Of a stretch of 64,000 nt of DNA, positions 1-10,279 are shown one piece after another. A program made the position numbers and the translations under genes. Source of the DNA: Canna indica (lineage: Eukaryota; Streptophyta; Magnoliopsida; Zingiberales; Cannaceae); contig CP136895.1 in assembly GCA_034359265.1 (NCBI GenBank), positions 51,726,001-51,790,000 of the forward strand, read 5' to 3'. A model generated the notes under the pieces. That model was not told where the DNA came from, did not search any database, and saw only the letters and a program-made list of their open reading frames with translations. How positions within the stretch are numbered: position 1 is the stretch's first letter; the number at the start of each line of letters is the position of its first letter.

Positions 1-1405
1 ATCAAGATGACATTTAGGTAAGATCTAACTAAGGAAGGCATGTAATTAGTAGAATGGTAGGATAGTAACCATCCTTAGACCTTTCCTCTTTAAATTCTGA
101 AATGTGGTGATACTTTTACCATGTTAGATAATTTATTTCCTTGTTGAATTTATGGTTTAATGCAGAATTTAAATTCTTTATCATTGAATCATGTGGCTAT
201 ACATAGTAGGTGTTGTGAAGAAATTTCATTATAGTTTATATGCTGTTCGGTATTGTTAATGGGTGCATTTTCAAGTTTATAACATGTAGTTTACATTAGC
301 AAAAGGTAGCATATGACGCTAGATTAGTTACATGAAATTATAAAGTGTGTGTTAGATATGGAAACTCAAAAGTAGACGAGTTAGGCTTCACACCTAAGAA
401 ACATATTGCGAATAATAGTGTTCGCATGATACGGCCGAAATTATAAGGATGAGAACGGGCGGACGCCCGAGACTTTAAATAAGAGAACTTTAGGACACCA
501 TGTTTGTGTGATGTGATTGTGGTGGTCTGCCGAGAAGCATGGGTAGTCGGAATGACTAATGCTTGACTTCGCCAATGATTGGGCCTTGAGATTGCACCAG
601 CGGGCCCGCTAGGTGTCAGACCCCAATTGGGTGGGACTAGCTATCCCTACCCCAGTCGGTGTCCGGAGACTAGCAGACCATCCTAGTCGACGGCCCAGAG
701 TTTGCTTTGATTCACTTATGTGCTATGTGGCCCGAACGGCCAGTATGTTACTATCTGTATGTGGTAGGACTGGTTATAGCCGAATCACTAGACCATGAGT
801 AGGCCCTAGGGGTCGGGTGCCATGTGGCGTAGTTTAGGCTGTTATGGCTGCTTACATGAATGCATGACCTATACAGGATGACCCCTGGGGTCGGTTGTCA
901 TAACAGAAGCAACTTATATCCCTAACTTTATATATATATATATGTGTGTGTGTGTGTGATTATTGGGTTATGTGGTGGTTCGGAAGAACCGCTCACTGAG
1001 TCCCATATGGACTCACGATTTATTTCCTTATTTTGCAGAGCCCGATTAGTGAGATGAGGCTTGGAATCATGGTGCAGCTGGAGGGCAGGCGGTGGCGTAG
1101 ATCTCGTAGCAGCGTCCACTAGTCATAGTCTAGAGGTCTAGGGCAATTGTTTCTTTTAATACACTGAGATTGTTTATTCCAAAACATGTACTTGCTTTTA
1201 TACTTGAGTTGTTTCCTATGGTGATTGATGTTTCAGATCTTTTCATGTTTTAATGCAAAATTGTGAACTTTCTTTAAAGATTTGAATAAAGTTGCATCGC
1301 TGTTTTCATTATGTGTTTCAGTTTCTGTTAGTCAGTGTATGTAGTAGGCTTCAGGGTAGGACATAGATCTTGGCTGGTCACACGACCCTAAGTTGGGGTG
1401 TGACA
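1..1405 (+). mobile_element. Tekay-like LTR, 3' portion
   Basis: The segment ends at 1405 in GGGGTGTGACA, the 3' terminus of the Tekay-type LTRs seen in reverse at 17044, 19423 and 33543. Blocks such as the GCGGGCCCGCTAGGTG stretch near 600 and the paired GGACTCA/TGAGTCC motifs near 995-1015 recur in all those copies. The 5' end lies outside the window. It abuts an LTR of a different family at 1406, in the middle of that LTR, so it looks like an insertion into it. Whether it is a solo LTR or the end of a full element cannot be told here. Confidence 0.75.
929..958. repeat. (TA)n(TG)n microsatellite
   Basis: About 15 bases of TA dinucleotides run directly into about 15 bases of TG dinucleotides inside the Tekay-like LTR. 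This array is not seen in the other LTR copies, so it arose or expanded in this one. Confidence 0.9.
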
Positions 1406-3119
1406 ATAGAGGACTGTGATTGCATCATATTAGATGGAAGGTTGTGATGTGATTCTATTTAGAAGAAGGGCTGAGATTTTATTACTAGTTTATTGATTGT
1501 AACACTATTATATTTATTTATAGTAGTGATTTATTAAATAAATTAAGGTATTTCTTTCATTATTCTAAATAATTATTTGGAGGCCTTAAAGTTAGCAAAA
1601 TTATTCATGTTATATATGAATTTTCACCTAACCGATGTTCTGGATTCATTGGCGAGGTCTGTTTCGCCATCAGACCATCGGATTTTGAAAACAGTAGCCG
1701 GGACATCACCTTGTTTTGCGTGTCAAGTTGAAAAATCATATTTTATATATTTTTATGATTCGATCTGAGATGATTCATGGATATAGTAGTTAATGAGGTG
1801 AATTTTATCCTAGATCAGTGATTGCTATGATGAGTTATTTTATCATGTTCCTAGTCATTGATTTATAGTTGGAGTTTTTTTGTGCACTGCTTTCATGATA
1901 CACGTGCATCCTTTCTTACAGTGCCATAATTATATTTTATGATTGTTTATTTGTGCTGAACATTCATGATATATGAGCGCAATTTCTACATTTATATCTA
2001 TATGTGATTGTGATGTATAGCAGGACGTGGTGGAGGATGAGGTATGCACTTGACATACTACTTATTACTTGTTAATAGCACATATTGTTCATACTTATAT
2101 ACTTGTGTGTGTGGTGTTGTGATGTGCTTGTTGCATTTCCCGGAAGCCTCGCTGGTGAGGGGAGGGTATGCCCCAAAGAGACAGTGTTGGCCTTATTCCG
2201 GAAGTCCGACTAGTGAGGGGAGATCATACCCAAAGAGACAATCCGGAGACCCGAGCAGGTGAGGGGAACGTATGCCCCAACAGGCTAGCTCGGAAGAGCC
2301 AGTGCCGATGCGGGGAGGGAATGCCCCAAAGAGACGGGGAGGTTGTTCGGCGGCCACCCGTCTACCTACCCTATGTGGCTATATGGGACCGACGGGTTTG
2401 GGGAGCATGCATATGATTGAGGTGTTGCATTGCATGCATATGTTTGAGGTGTTGCATTCATCCTATTTTATTGTTGTGGATATGAGTAGGGTAGTGTATA
2501 TGTTACTGATGCTTGTTCCGTCATTTTTTAAAGATATTTAATACTTATTGACAAATGTTGATTTCATGCATAGAGCTATGGATATATTATTATTAATTTC
2601 TTTTGACAATGCTGTTACATTATTTATATTAGTTATTTGTGTTTTTATGCATGATGATTGATTTGGTGAATTGGGGACTGATCTGCTCACTAAGTCCTAG
2701 TTGGACTTACCCCCTCATTATTGTTGTTTTGCAGCACCTGAGCTAGATCAGAGAAATACCGAGGTGTGGTAGCGCGGTTGGTGGCGGCAGCGCAGTGGGT
2801 CTCGTGACATGTCATGATCGAGGAGGATACCTGAGTCATTGTAGTGTCTCTTTGATTTGTTGAGTCATGTTGACTCGGGTCGTGATTTTCGCTTTTTATT
2901 TTTTTTGGGGAGTCTTGTTTATTTATTTGAACTCATTTTTAAAAACTTGTTCGGTGTGTTCATATTGAGTTTTGGGCTGGTTTGGTTCGTGATGTCATGA
3001 CTATTTTTTTTTTAAAAAAAATTCCCACTGTTCATGTTATTGCTATTGTGTTTGAGTTAGGTTAGGCTTCAGGGTACGTGGCGTATCCTGGCCGGTCATA
3101 CCGAGTTTGGGGTGTGACA
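1406..3119 (+). mobile_element. LTR A of a non-autonomous LTR element, 5'-truncated
   Basis: This matches the second LTR (5754-5916 plus 12122-13693) almost base for base, including the region where that copy is interrupted by a LINE. It ends at 3119 in GGGGTGTGACA, followed at once by a primer binding site, so it is the 5' LTR. Its first 1.35 kb is missing: similarity starts inside the 33-bp tandem array of the intact LTR, where the Tekay-like LTR joins at 1405. No protein-coding capacity is visible. Confidence 0.8.
2130..2345 (+). repeat. Tandem repeat inside LTR A
   Basis: Four degenerate units of roughly 50 bp are each marked by a GGAAG or GGAGAC start, then GTGAGGGGA, then ATGCCCCAAAGAGA or a variant. 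The same array is at about 12700-12910 in LTR B. Short reading frames across it are by-products of the repeat. Its position upstream of the LTR end would suit a U3 enhancer-like or R-region array, but that is inference. Confidence 0.75.
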
Positions 3120-3122
3120 AAG

Positions 3123-3141
3123 TTGGTATCAAAGCGGGTAC
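3123..3141 (+). other. Primer binding site (tRNA-Met type)
   Basis: TTGGTATCAAAGCGGGTA follows the LTR end by three bases and resembles the plant initiator tRNA-Met PBS (TGGTATCAGAGC). The second copy, at 63008-63023 in reverse, has the canonical G in place of the A. Confidence 0.8.
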
Positions 3142-4366
3142 GATAATAGGATGATAGGTATCGTATTGGGGCATTGCTAGCGTGTTCATATATGGTACGT
3201 CCTAGTCATGATATCGAGCTGAACCTGTGCGCCAATGTTGGTACGTATTTTTGGTTTAAGTTGATTATTTATATAATTAATTGTGTGGTCATTGCGTTCT
3301 TATTTTTAGAAATGTAGACGCATAATGATGTTTTATTTATTTACTGTATGTTTTGTTATGGTTAATTGGCAATATGGTAAGAGTGGTTTAGGAATTTAAT
3401 TTTCTTGGAAAAACCTTCTCTTGTTTGACCGACCCATAGGAGAGGGGAAGGCTTGAACGGATATTTTTTTTATCATTAATTTTTTAGTGGTTTTTCCTAG
3501 TTGAAATTTGTTAAAGGAAAGAAAAGGCCACTTGTAGAAAGATATATAAAGAGTGGGAAACTTGGAAATGCATAACTTAGAAAGTTAGACAAGCATCCAT
3601 ACCTTTGTAGGAAGCATATGGTAGATGATAGAATATGTTTAGCTTATCTTGAATTGGAATTAAGTTAAATATGATATTCAATATTCATTATGATTGGATA
3701 TAGCATGGTTAAACGATGTTTGACATTAGAAGGTCTAAGTTAAAACAAACAAACAAAATAAAATAATAAAATACAAGTACTCATTGTGGATGATGATGCT
3801 ATGCAATGACATATATTTTGGCACTACATATAAAAGATAATCATTAATGTTTATGAGAATGCCTAGTTGATATTGTTACTCGACATATTTGAAATAAGAT
3901 ATTACCCATTGGAGTTGTGGCCTCAAACATAAGATATTCACCTATTGGATTTAGGGATTATGATTACCTATAGGTCCTAGGTGGTTGTGCATGAGTTTAT
4001 ACCTTATAGGTGAGGTTTAACAATTAATTTGTTTTAGAATATTATTAAATAGTTGATGTTGCAAAGGGTTGCTGGCAGATTTTAATTGAAGAAATATAAG
4101 AATCAAATGAAACAGATTTGATCATCTGTGTTGACAATTGATTTTTAATACTAATTGTTAGGCTAAGTGCTTAATTGATTTGATTCTTATTTTAGCATTG
4201 AGCTATTGTTGTTAGACTCAATTATTGGTTTTAATCTAATCATAGAAAAATTAGGTGTGGTTGGGAGCTCGAGCAGGATATAAGAGAGAAGTATAGTACC
4301 CGTACCTTTTTGATGCTGAGGTGAACCTCTTTCTTTCATTTCAAAATTCGAGGACGAATTTTTTTT

Positions 4367-4380
4367 AAGGAGGGAGGGAA
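4367..4380 (+). other. Polypurine tract
   Basis: AAGGAGGGAGGGAA ends one base before the TGTAATACCC start of LTR B. This is the expected plus-strand primer. The matching tract in the inverted copy is at 61744-61757. Confidence 0.8.
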
Positions 4381-4734
4381 TTGTAATACCCAAAAATCTT
4401 AATAATAATATTTTATTCTTGAGTGGGGGATCGTGGGCCCTAGTTAACGTGGATTGGCAGAAAGCTTCAGGATTAGACCCGAGTAAGCATTTAATGTAGA
4501 AAAATTAAGGTAAATTTTATTTGTCTCATCTCTGTGATTTAGCATGATAGGGTTATAGAGGGTCTCAAGGCGAATTTGGCGGTGCAATCGGATCTCGAAT
4601 CGGAGTTAGATCAGATGAGTTATGAGTTGTTTAAGTCGGATAGCTTAGGTAGGAGTATTTTGGTCATTTGGACCCAATTAGTATCTGTAAATTAGACCCT
4701 GGGGTGTGCGGCTAGGGATTTTAGCCGCACGCCA

Positions 4735-4944
4735 TTGGAGGCAAAGGAGAGAGGAGAGAGAGGGCGCCGTCGAGGAGGAGGAGCCGCCGGAGCCGGATTT
4801 TTGCGAGTTCGTCGGTGTCGATCGGGCGAAGATTTTACACGTCTTTTTCTTCCATTTTCTCTCCGTCCAGTGAGTGGATTTAGGCCTTCTTTTCTCCAAT
4901 TCTTGATTCATGTCGCTGTTCTCATGTCTCGGGGTTTTTGTTGA
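4735..4944 (+). other. Short frame in the LTR leader, shared by both element copies
   Basis: A 69-codon frame rich in Arg and Gly at its start (MEAKERGERGRRRGGG) ends with a hydrophobic stretch. The inverted copy at 61167-61409 (minus) encodes a recognisably similar frame with the same LPF...VSGF core. No known domain is seen. A GTGAGTGG splice-donor-like motif falls inside it at 4870, so it more likely marks a transcribed leader exon than a protein. Similarity may reflect only shared descent of the LTR. Confidence 0.3.
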
Positions 4945-5384
4945 TTTTGACGCATTTTCTCGTATCAGATCGGAAGTCGGATCGATCATTTCTTAATTGA
5001 ATCATGTGGTTTACCCCCTTTTTGAAATAAAATATTCTTTTTTTCTTTTCTTTGTTTTTTTCCCTTTTTGCAGTCGGCCAGTCGGTGCTGGCCGCGCTCG
5101 GCGAGGCACCGCGGCGGTAGTTGCGCCGATGAAGCGCCGTCGCGGCAGTTGTGCCGGCGAGGCTCTACGGGGGAGGCGACGCCCGGCGTGGCATCGCTGC
5201 CAAGCGCGAGCAGCCACGCGAGGCGCTGCCGCTGCATGGTGGCGGTGGTGCGTCGGTAGGCGCCGACGTCGGCGCCTGCGTCGTTGGCGGCCCAGCGGCT
5301 GCTGGGGAAGGGCAGTTGGTTTATGGAGGAGGTGGGGAAGATGACCTAAGGGAGATGAGATGAAATGGAGGGTTGAGATTGGTT

Positions 5385-5815
5385 TGGGTAAGATGAAGGG
5401 CTGGATTTAATTGGTTGAGATGAAGGACAGGGATTTAATCTTATGTAGATGTAAGGCTTAGATTGCATCATGTAGATGGAAGGTTGAGATTGCATCAGGA
5501 TAGATGTAAGGCTGTGGATGCATCATGTTAGATGTAAAGCTATGATTGCATCTGGTTAGATGGAGGGTTGTAATTGCATCTGGTTAGATGTAAGACTGTG
5601 ATTGCATCATGTAGTAGGAGAGCTGTGATTGCATGTGGTTAGATGGAGGACTTTGATTGCATCTGATTAGATGTATGGTTATGATTTCATAATGTAGATG
5701 TAGGGTGGTGATTGCATCTGATTAGATGTAAGGCCGAGATTGCATCATATTAAATAGAGGACTGTGATTGCATCATATTAGATGGAAGGCTGTGATGTGA
5801 TTCTATTTAGATGAA
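5385..5815 (+). repeat. Degenerate 33-36 bp minisatellite in LTR B
   Basis: Roughly a dozen units share the pattern AGATG-AAGGCTGTGATTGCATC, with variants such as TTGAGATT or GGACTGTG. The inverted LTR at 60245-60665 carries the same array in reverse, and LTR A begins inside it at 1406. Unit boundaries are blurred by point changes and small indels. Confidence 0.8.
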
Positions 5816-5907
5816 GGGCTGAGATTTCATTATTGGTTTATTGATTGTAACACCGTTATATTTATTTATAGCAGTGATTTATTAAATAAATTAAGGCATT
5901 TCTTTCA

Positions 5908-5916
5908 TTATTCTAA
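5908..5916. repeat. LINE target-site duplication, left copy
   Basis: TTATTCTAA is repeated exactly at 12122-12130 on the far side of the LINE. Confidence 0.85.
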
Positions 5917-6032
5917 TTTTTTTTTCTTCCCCAAAAACAAAAAACTACTTTAAATTACCGAACAAAACCTGGACCATAATAGTCCCTTACAATAATGTTT
6001 TGGAGCTCCGGAGGTCTCACATGAGACCAAAC

Positions 6033-6443
6033 CTACGAGACACCATTCAAGCGACCAAAATTTGCAGCCCAATGAGCTCCTTTATTACATTGTTTAAAGA
6101 CAAAATTAAAGCAAACATTATTACAAGCTAACAAGAATGAAGAGATATCATCGAAATCAGCTTGTACGCGCCAATCCGGACAACTCTTTTGCTTCAAGGA
6201 TTCCACAAGAGTTTTGGAATCAGACTCGATGATAGCATGATGGTATCTTTCCTGCATTACAACCAATAAGGCTTGCCTAATGGCAAGTGTTTCAGCATGC
6301 AAGGCAGATTTAGCATTGACTAATAAGCATTCAGCATAAATTGCATTACCCGTATGATTTCTGACAATAATGCCCACTGCAGAAGAATCAATAGTAAATG
6401 AAGCATCACAGTTTATTTTTATGTAATCTAAGAGAGGAGGCAT
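6033..6443 (-). pseudogene. LINE ORF2: RNase H domain
   Basis: This is the C-terminal module of ORF2, removing RNA from RNA:DNA hybrids. It is an RVT_3-type plant RNase H: INCDASF carries the first Asp, HAETLAI the Glu and ESDSKTL the second Asp. A stop at 6033 ends the domain near the poly-A side, as usual for plant L1 elements. The open frame is about 136 codons, near the normal domain size. It is separated from the upstream zf-RVT frame by stops or a frameshift, so it is not translated as part of an intact ORF2. Confidence 0.8.
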
Positions 6444-6483
6444 CCGTTTACAGATGATTGGATTTCTATCTTTAGCTTTGCCC

Positions 6484-7230
6484 TCAGATTAAGTTTGAAT
6501 CGAGGAAGCCGACATACGAGATTATTTTTCTCACTAAGCAGGAGGAGGAAAGCTGCCTCGTCTGATGCAGTCTCTCATTTCTCCCAAACCAGATGAACCA
6601 CCATGAAACGACAACTAATCTTTTTATCGAGCAACGAATTGAATCATCACTCAAGATAAGAAGATTGCTATCAAGTATCCATGTTTGCCTATCTGGCAGC
6701 ATGATTCTAAAATAAGATTGTAAACCATTCCAAATTTCAATAGAAAAAGGGCAATGACAAAACAAATGTTTAAAATTTTCCTCAACAGTTTGGCAGAATG
6801 TACACAAATTATTAGAAGCCAATTTTAAACCATAGAGTCTAGTTTTTGTAAGCAGTCGACCATGCATCAATTTCCATAGAAAAACCTTTATTTTGTCAGG
6901 AACTTTTAAAGACCAAATAGCTGACCAATTAAGAGAAGTATCAAAATTTACAAAATCATGCTAGAGGAGGAAGGAGTAGGCTAAAACAGTGGTAACATTT
7001 CCTTCCCTGCTTTTTGTCCAAATTATTTTATCCTCATGGGATGTTAAAGGAAGCCCAATCATCGAAATGGATGCACCCAGCTCATGAGAAAATATAGTGT
7101 CACATAAATCATAATTCCAATGCTGATCTGTAATAAGGCAGTTGACAATCATATCAGGATTAATTAAATCCACATTGATGAATGTGGGTTTTATGCAAAA
7201 GGGGAGATCTAAAGCCCAGGAGTCATTCAA
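6484..7230 (-). pseudogene. LINE ORF2: zf-RVT region and linker
   Basis: Two frames (6484-6870 and 6961-7230) cover the region after the RT. The first has the zf-RVT signature CTFCQTVEEN then HLFCHCPFSIEIW, a Cys-His cluster that follows RT in many plant LINEs. The second reads through WALDLPF...TLVLAYS-like sequence where ORF2 links RT thumb to the zinc-binding part. Stops between the frames show decay. Confidence 0.75.
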
Positions 7231-7314
7231 GACAAAAGTATTTGTACATGATCTAATGATATGATGGAAACCAAGGTTAAGTTTCCTAAAGGCCTTAACA
7301 AAGAGTTTCCAATA

Positions 7315-8789
7315 CTAGGAAGAGGAGGCAGGGGCAGTGGCCTTACTGGCAGTTAGCAAGGGGTATTTATGCTTCACAAGCTGAAGCCACATGTTATCCT
7401 TGTTATTTAAGTAGGCTGCCACTCTTTTGGCATTGAGGGAAAGGCTTTGGAGATATGTATTGTGAACTCCAAGGCCACCATTGGTTTTAGGAGTTGTAAT
7501 TTGATCCCAAGAAATAAAGTGAAGCTTTTTATGCTCAGTGGTGGAACCCCAGAAGAAGTTGCTGATTATACTATTTATTTTGTTCATGGTTTTCTTGGGT
7601 AACCAAGAAACAAAAATAGTATGGAGGGATATTGAGGTGAGGACTGAGTTAATCAAAGTGAGCTTACCAGTTTGGGATAGGTAATTTGATTGCCATGATC
7701 CAAGTCTAGTGTTAATTGATTTGAGAAGGTAATCATAGGCATTAGGAGGAGGATAATTTGGAGAGATCTTAGTGCCTAAGTATTTGAAGGGAAATGAACC
7801 TTCAGGCATACCAAGCTTTTGGTAGATATAGAGCTTGATGTGAGAAGGGGTATTGTTTGAGAAGTAGATTGCATATTTTAAAGGATTAACACTCTGCCCA
7901 ATTAAGCTTTGATAGTGCTCAAAAATATTTTTAATTGCATTGAGGCTTTTATCATTTGCTTTGAGCATAAGGAGGATGTCATCTGCAAAGAGGAGATGAC
8001 TAATTTTGAAGGATTGCTTGGTGGTTAGGAGGGTGAAATCCTTATTGTTGACAACCATGTTTATTAGAAGGGTGAGGGTTTGGGCCACTATAATGTATAG
8101 GAAAGGGGAAATGAGATCTCCTTGTCTAACACCCTTATTGGCTTGAAAGAAACCAGAGAGCTTGCCATTGGCAAGGCATGAAAAGGAGGCAGTGGATAAG
8201 CAGGAGTGGATCCATTTAATGAAGATGGGGGGAAGTTGCAAACTTCCAAAATAATGTAGATTGCTTGCCAAGACACAGAGTCAAAGGCCTTAGCAAGATC
8301 AAGTTTGATCATGATGTAGGGGTGCTTTTCTTTGGATTTAAAAATTGAGTGGGCAGCTTCTTGGGCAATGAGGACATTCTCATGAATACTTCTGCCCTTA
8401 ATAAAGGCAGATTGCTCTTTGGAGATGATTATGGGAAGGGTTTCCTTAAGTCTATTGGCGAGCAATTTGGATAGGATATGACAGTTTAGGTTACATAGGG
8501 AGATGGGCCTGTAGTCCTTAACCCTTGATGGGTTACTGACTTTAGGAATGAAAGTTAGGACAGTTTGATTCCATGAAAAAGGGAGGTAAGATGTATTTTG
8601 AAAGTTAGTTATGCAGTCAAAAAAATCTTGTTCAATAATGGGCCAATAGCTTTTATAAAACTCTGCTGTAAAGCCATCAACCCCAGGGCTTTTCCCATTT
8701 GCCATAGTCTTAACAGTAGACCATAGTTTCTCTTTTGTGAATGGTTTGATGATATTTTCCTTCATAGAGGTAGGGATAGTGGGAAACAC
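7315..8789 (-). pseudogene. LINE ORF2: reverse transcriptase
   Basis: Two overlapping frames (8088-8789, then 7315-8271) form one RT broken by a frameshift near 8200. The N-terminal piece has NGKSPGVDGFTAEFYK and YRPISLCN, then KEQSAFIKGRSIHEN and KLDLAKAFDSV with the first catalytic Asp. The second has GVRQGDLISPFLYI, the catalytic FADDILLM and GFLG-like FKYLGTKIS. This is the classic non-LTR RT order. The enzyme copies element RNA at a nicked target site. Confidence 0.88.
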
Positions 8790-9035
8790 AGGCCATAGCT
8801 GAATGGAGAATGGGTTTGGATTATTAGGTTGCCAAAGATCTTGGTAATATTTGGCAAAGGTTTGAAGAATGGAATTGTTATTAGTGAGAATGTTTCCATT
8901 GTCATTAATAAGATTGGTTATGAGGTTGGTTCTTCTCCTAGAGGTGACAATTCTGTGAAAGAAGGCTGTATTTTTGTCACCATCTAGGAGCCATTTGGTT
9001 TTGGCTTTAGCCCACCATTTGATACTTATTTGTCT

Positions 9036-9371
9036 TTAGAGGGAATGGATTTTGTTATAAAGGGATATGAGGTTTGTTTCTTCAGAGCAGGAAAAGCTTG
9101 AGTTGGTTTTCTTATATTCAAGTCTAGCACACTCAGCCTTAGCTATTTTGAGAGTTATCTCAAGGTTCCCAAGTTGGTTTTTGTTCCAATTTGAGAGGGC
9201 TTTTCTGGTGGAGTTTAGTTGGGTGACAAATTTATTTTGGGGGATAGGGAGAGGAGTGGGGGATGACCAGGCTGACTGAATTATGTCTCTGGAGTCAGGG
9301 TATTCAGTCCAAAAGTTTTGGAACTTGAAAAGATTGCTTTTAGAGTTGGTTTTAGGGTTGATCTGAATCAA
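9036..9371 (-). pseudogene. LINE ORF2: endonuclease-RT linker
   Basis: A 111-codon frame has the plant L1 linker pattern after the endonuclease: FKFQNFWTEYPDSRDIIQSAW then a Lys/Glu-rich helical stretch with KALSNWNKNQLGNL. It carries no catalytic motif. Flanking stops at about 9030 and between 9371 and 9507 separate it from its neighbours. Confidence 0.65.
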
Positions 9372-9506
9372 GAGAGGACAATGGCCAGATCCATATCTAA
9401 GGAGGTGCCTAACAATAGAGGTTCCAAAGAAGTGAAGCCAGGCTGGGTTTGCAAATGTTCTGTTCAGCCCGATGAGAATCCTACGATTTCCTTTTCTATT
9501 GTTGCA

Positions 9507-10056
9507 CTAGGTGAATTTTGGTCCACTAAAGCCTAGGTCTATGAGGTTTGAGTTTAAGATAAAATTCCTAAAGGTTCTGATGTGAGGGGTAAGTTTAAAT
9601 TCAAGGCCTCCTTTTTTGTCTTCAGGGTTTAAGATGCAATTACAATCACCAGCTAGAAGCCAGGGGTAGGAAGATAAGTCTAGGCTAGATAGTTTGCCAA
9701 AGTAAATTTCTAATGGAAGGATTAGTATTTGCATATATATTGGTAAACAAAAAAGGTTGAGAATTTGTAATAGAAATGATAGCATGTATTACATCATGGT
9801 TTGAAAAAATGATTTCAGTTTTAACCATAGCAGCATTCCAAACAAGAAGTAAGCCACCATATGCATCATTAGAAGTAAAAGAAGAATCGTGCCAGTTTCT
9901 ACCAATTTTAGAGACAAAGGATAAAGCAGTAGCATCATCAACATGAGTTTCTTGAAGAGCAAAAACTTTTACATTGCAAGTTGTAATCAAGTTGTGCATT
10001 TTATCAAGGATGGTGTGTCTAAGGATCCCTCTAACATTTCAGACTATAATATTCAT
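9507..10056 (-). pseudogene. LINE ORF2: apurinic-like endonuclease and ORF2 start
   Basis: Two overlapping frames carry the endonuclease that nicks the target: VFALQETHVDD holds the catalytic Glu, YGGLLLVWN follows, and WLLAGDCNCILN matches the GDFN motif. The ORF2 start appears to be the ATG at 10056, followed by NIIV and then TGA where a conserved Trp (NxxxWNxRG) is expected, so this single change kills the ORF near its start. A frameshift lies near 9700. Confidence 0.8.
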
Positions 10057-10279
10057 GATTTATTATAGGGGACAATCATCATCTGATCCTGAGGATCAGT
10101 TTGGGGGGTATAGGGGAGCCACTTCTATGTCTCTTAGTATTGGAAGATCCCTCAATAGTTGAGATATAATTGTTGTGAGTAGGGGATGTATGGTTTTGTC
10201 TCCTGAGTCGACTGGGTAAGACAGTTTTGCCTTTCATGTTATCCTTTGGCTTTTCATGCATAGATTTGTGAGAATCAGC

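Larger units (their letters stand above)
3120..4381 (+). mobile_element. Non-coding internal domain of the non-autonomous LTR element
   Basis: A 1.26-kb interior lies between LTR A and LTR B. It starts with a Met-type primer binding site and ends with a polypurine tract, but no gag, protease, RT or integrase motif is visible in any frame. The reverse complement of 61744-63025 is closely similar along its length (for example around 3320-3480), so the lack of genes is a family trait and not a local deletion. The LTRs (about 3.1 kb) are longer than the interior. This fits a LARD-like, trans-mobilised element; the mobilising partner is unknown, and a Tekay-type element is a guess from the shared LTR ends and PBS. 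Confidence 0.7.
4382..5916 (+). mobile_element. LTR B, first part (3' LTR of the non-autonomous element)
   Basis: It starts TGTAATACCC right after the polypurine tract. It contains a GC-rich leader-like block (about 4690-5340) and a 33-bp tandem array (5385-5815). It is broken at 5916 by a LINE and resumes at 12122, ending at 13693. The rejoined LTR is about 3.1 kb with TGTAATACCC...GGGGTGTGACA termini. Confidence 0.8.

Noticed and set aside
4986..5363. Several overlapping Ala/Arg/Gly-rich frames on both strands
   Set aside because: They result from GC-rich LTR leader sequence with few stop codons; composition, not conserved motifs, keeps them open.
5385..5815. Regularly spaced ~33-bp repeats resembling a CRISPR array
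   Set aside because: Repeats are degenerate and abut with no unique spacers, sit in a plant LTR, and recur in the sister LTR; it is a minisatellite.
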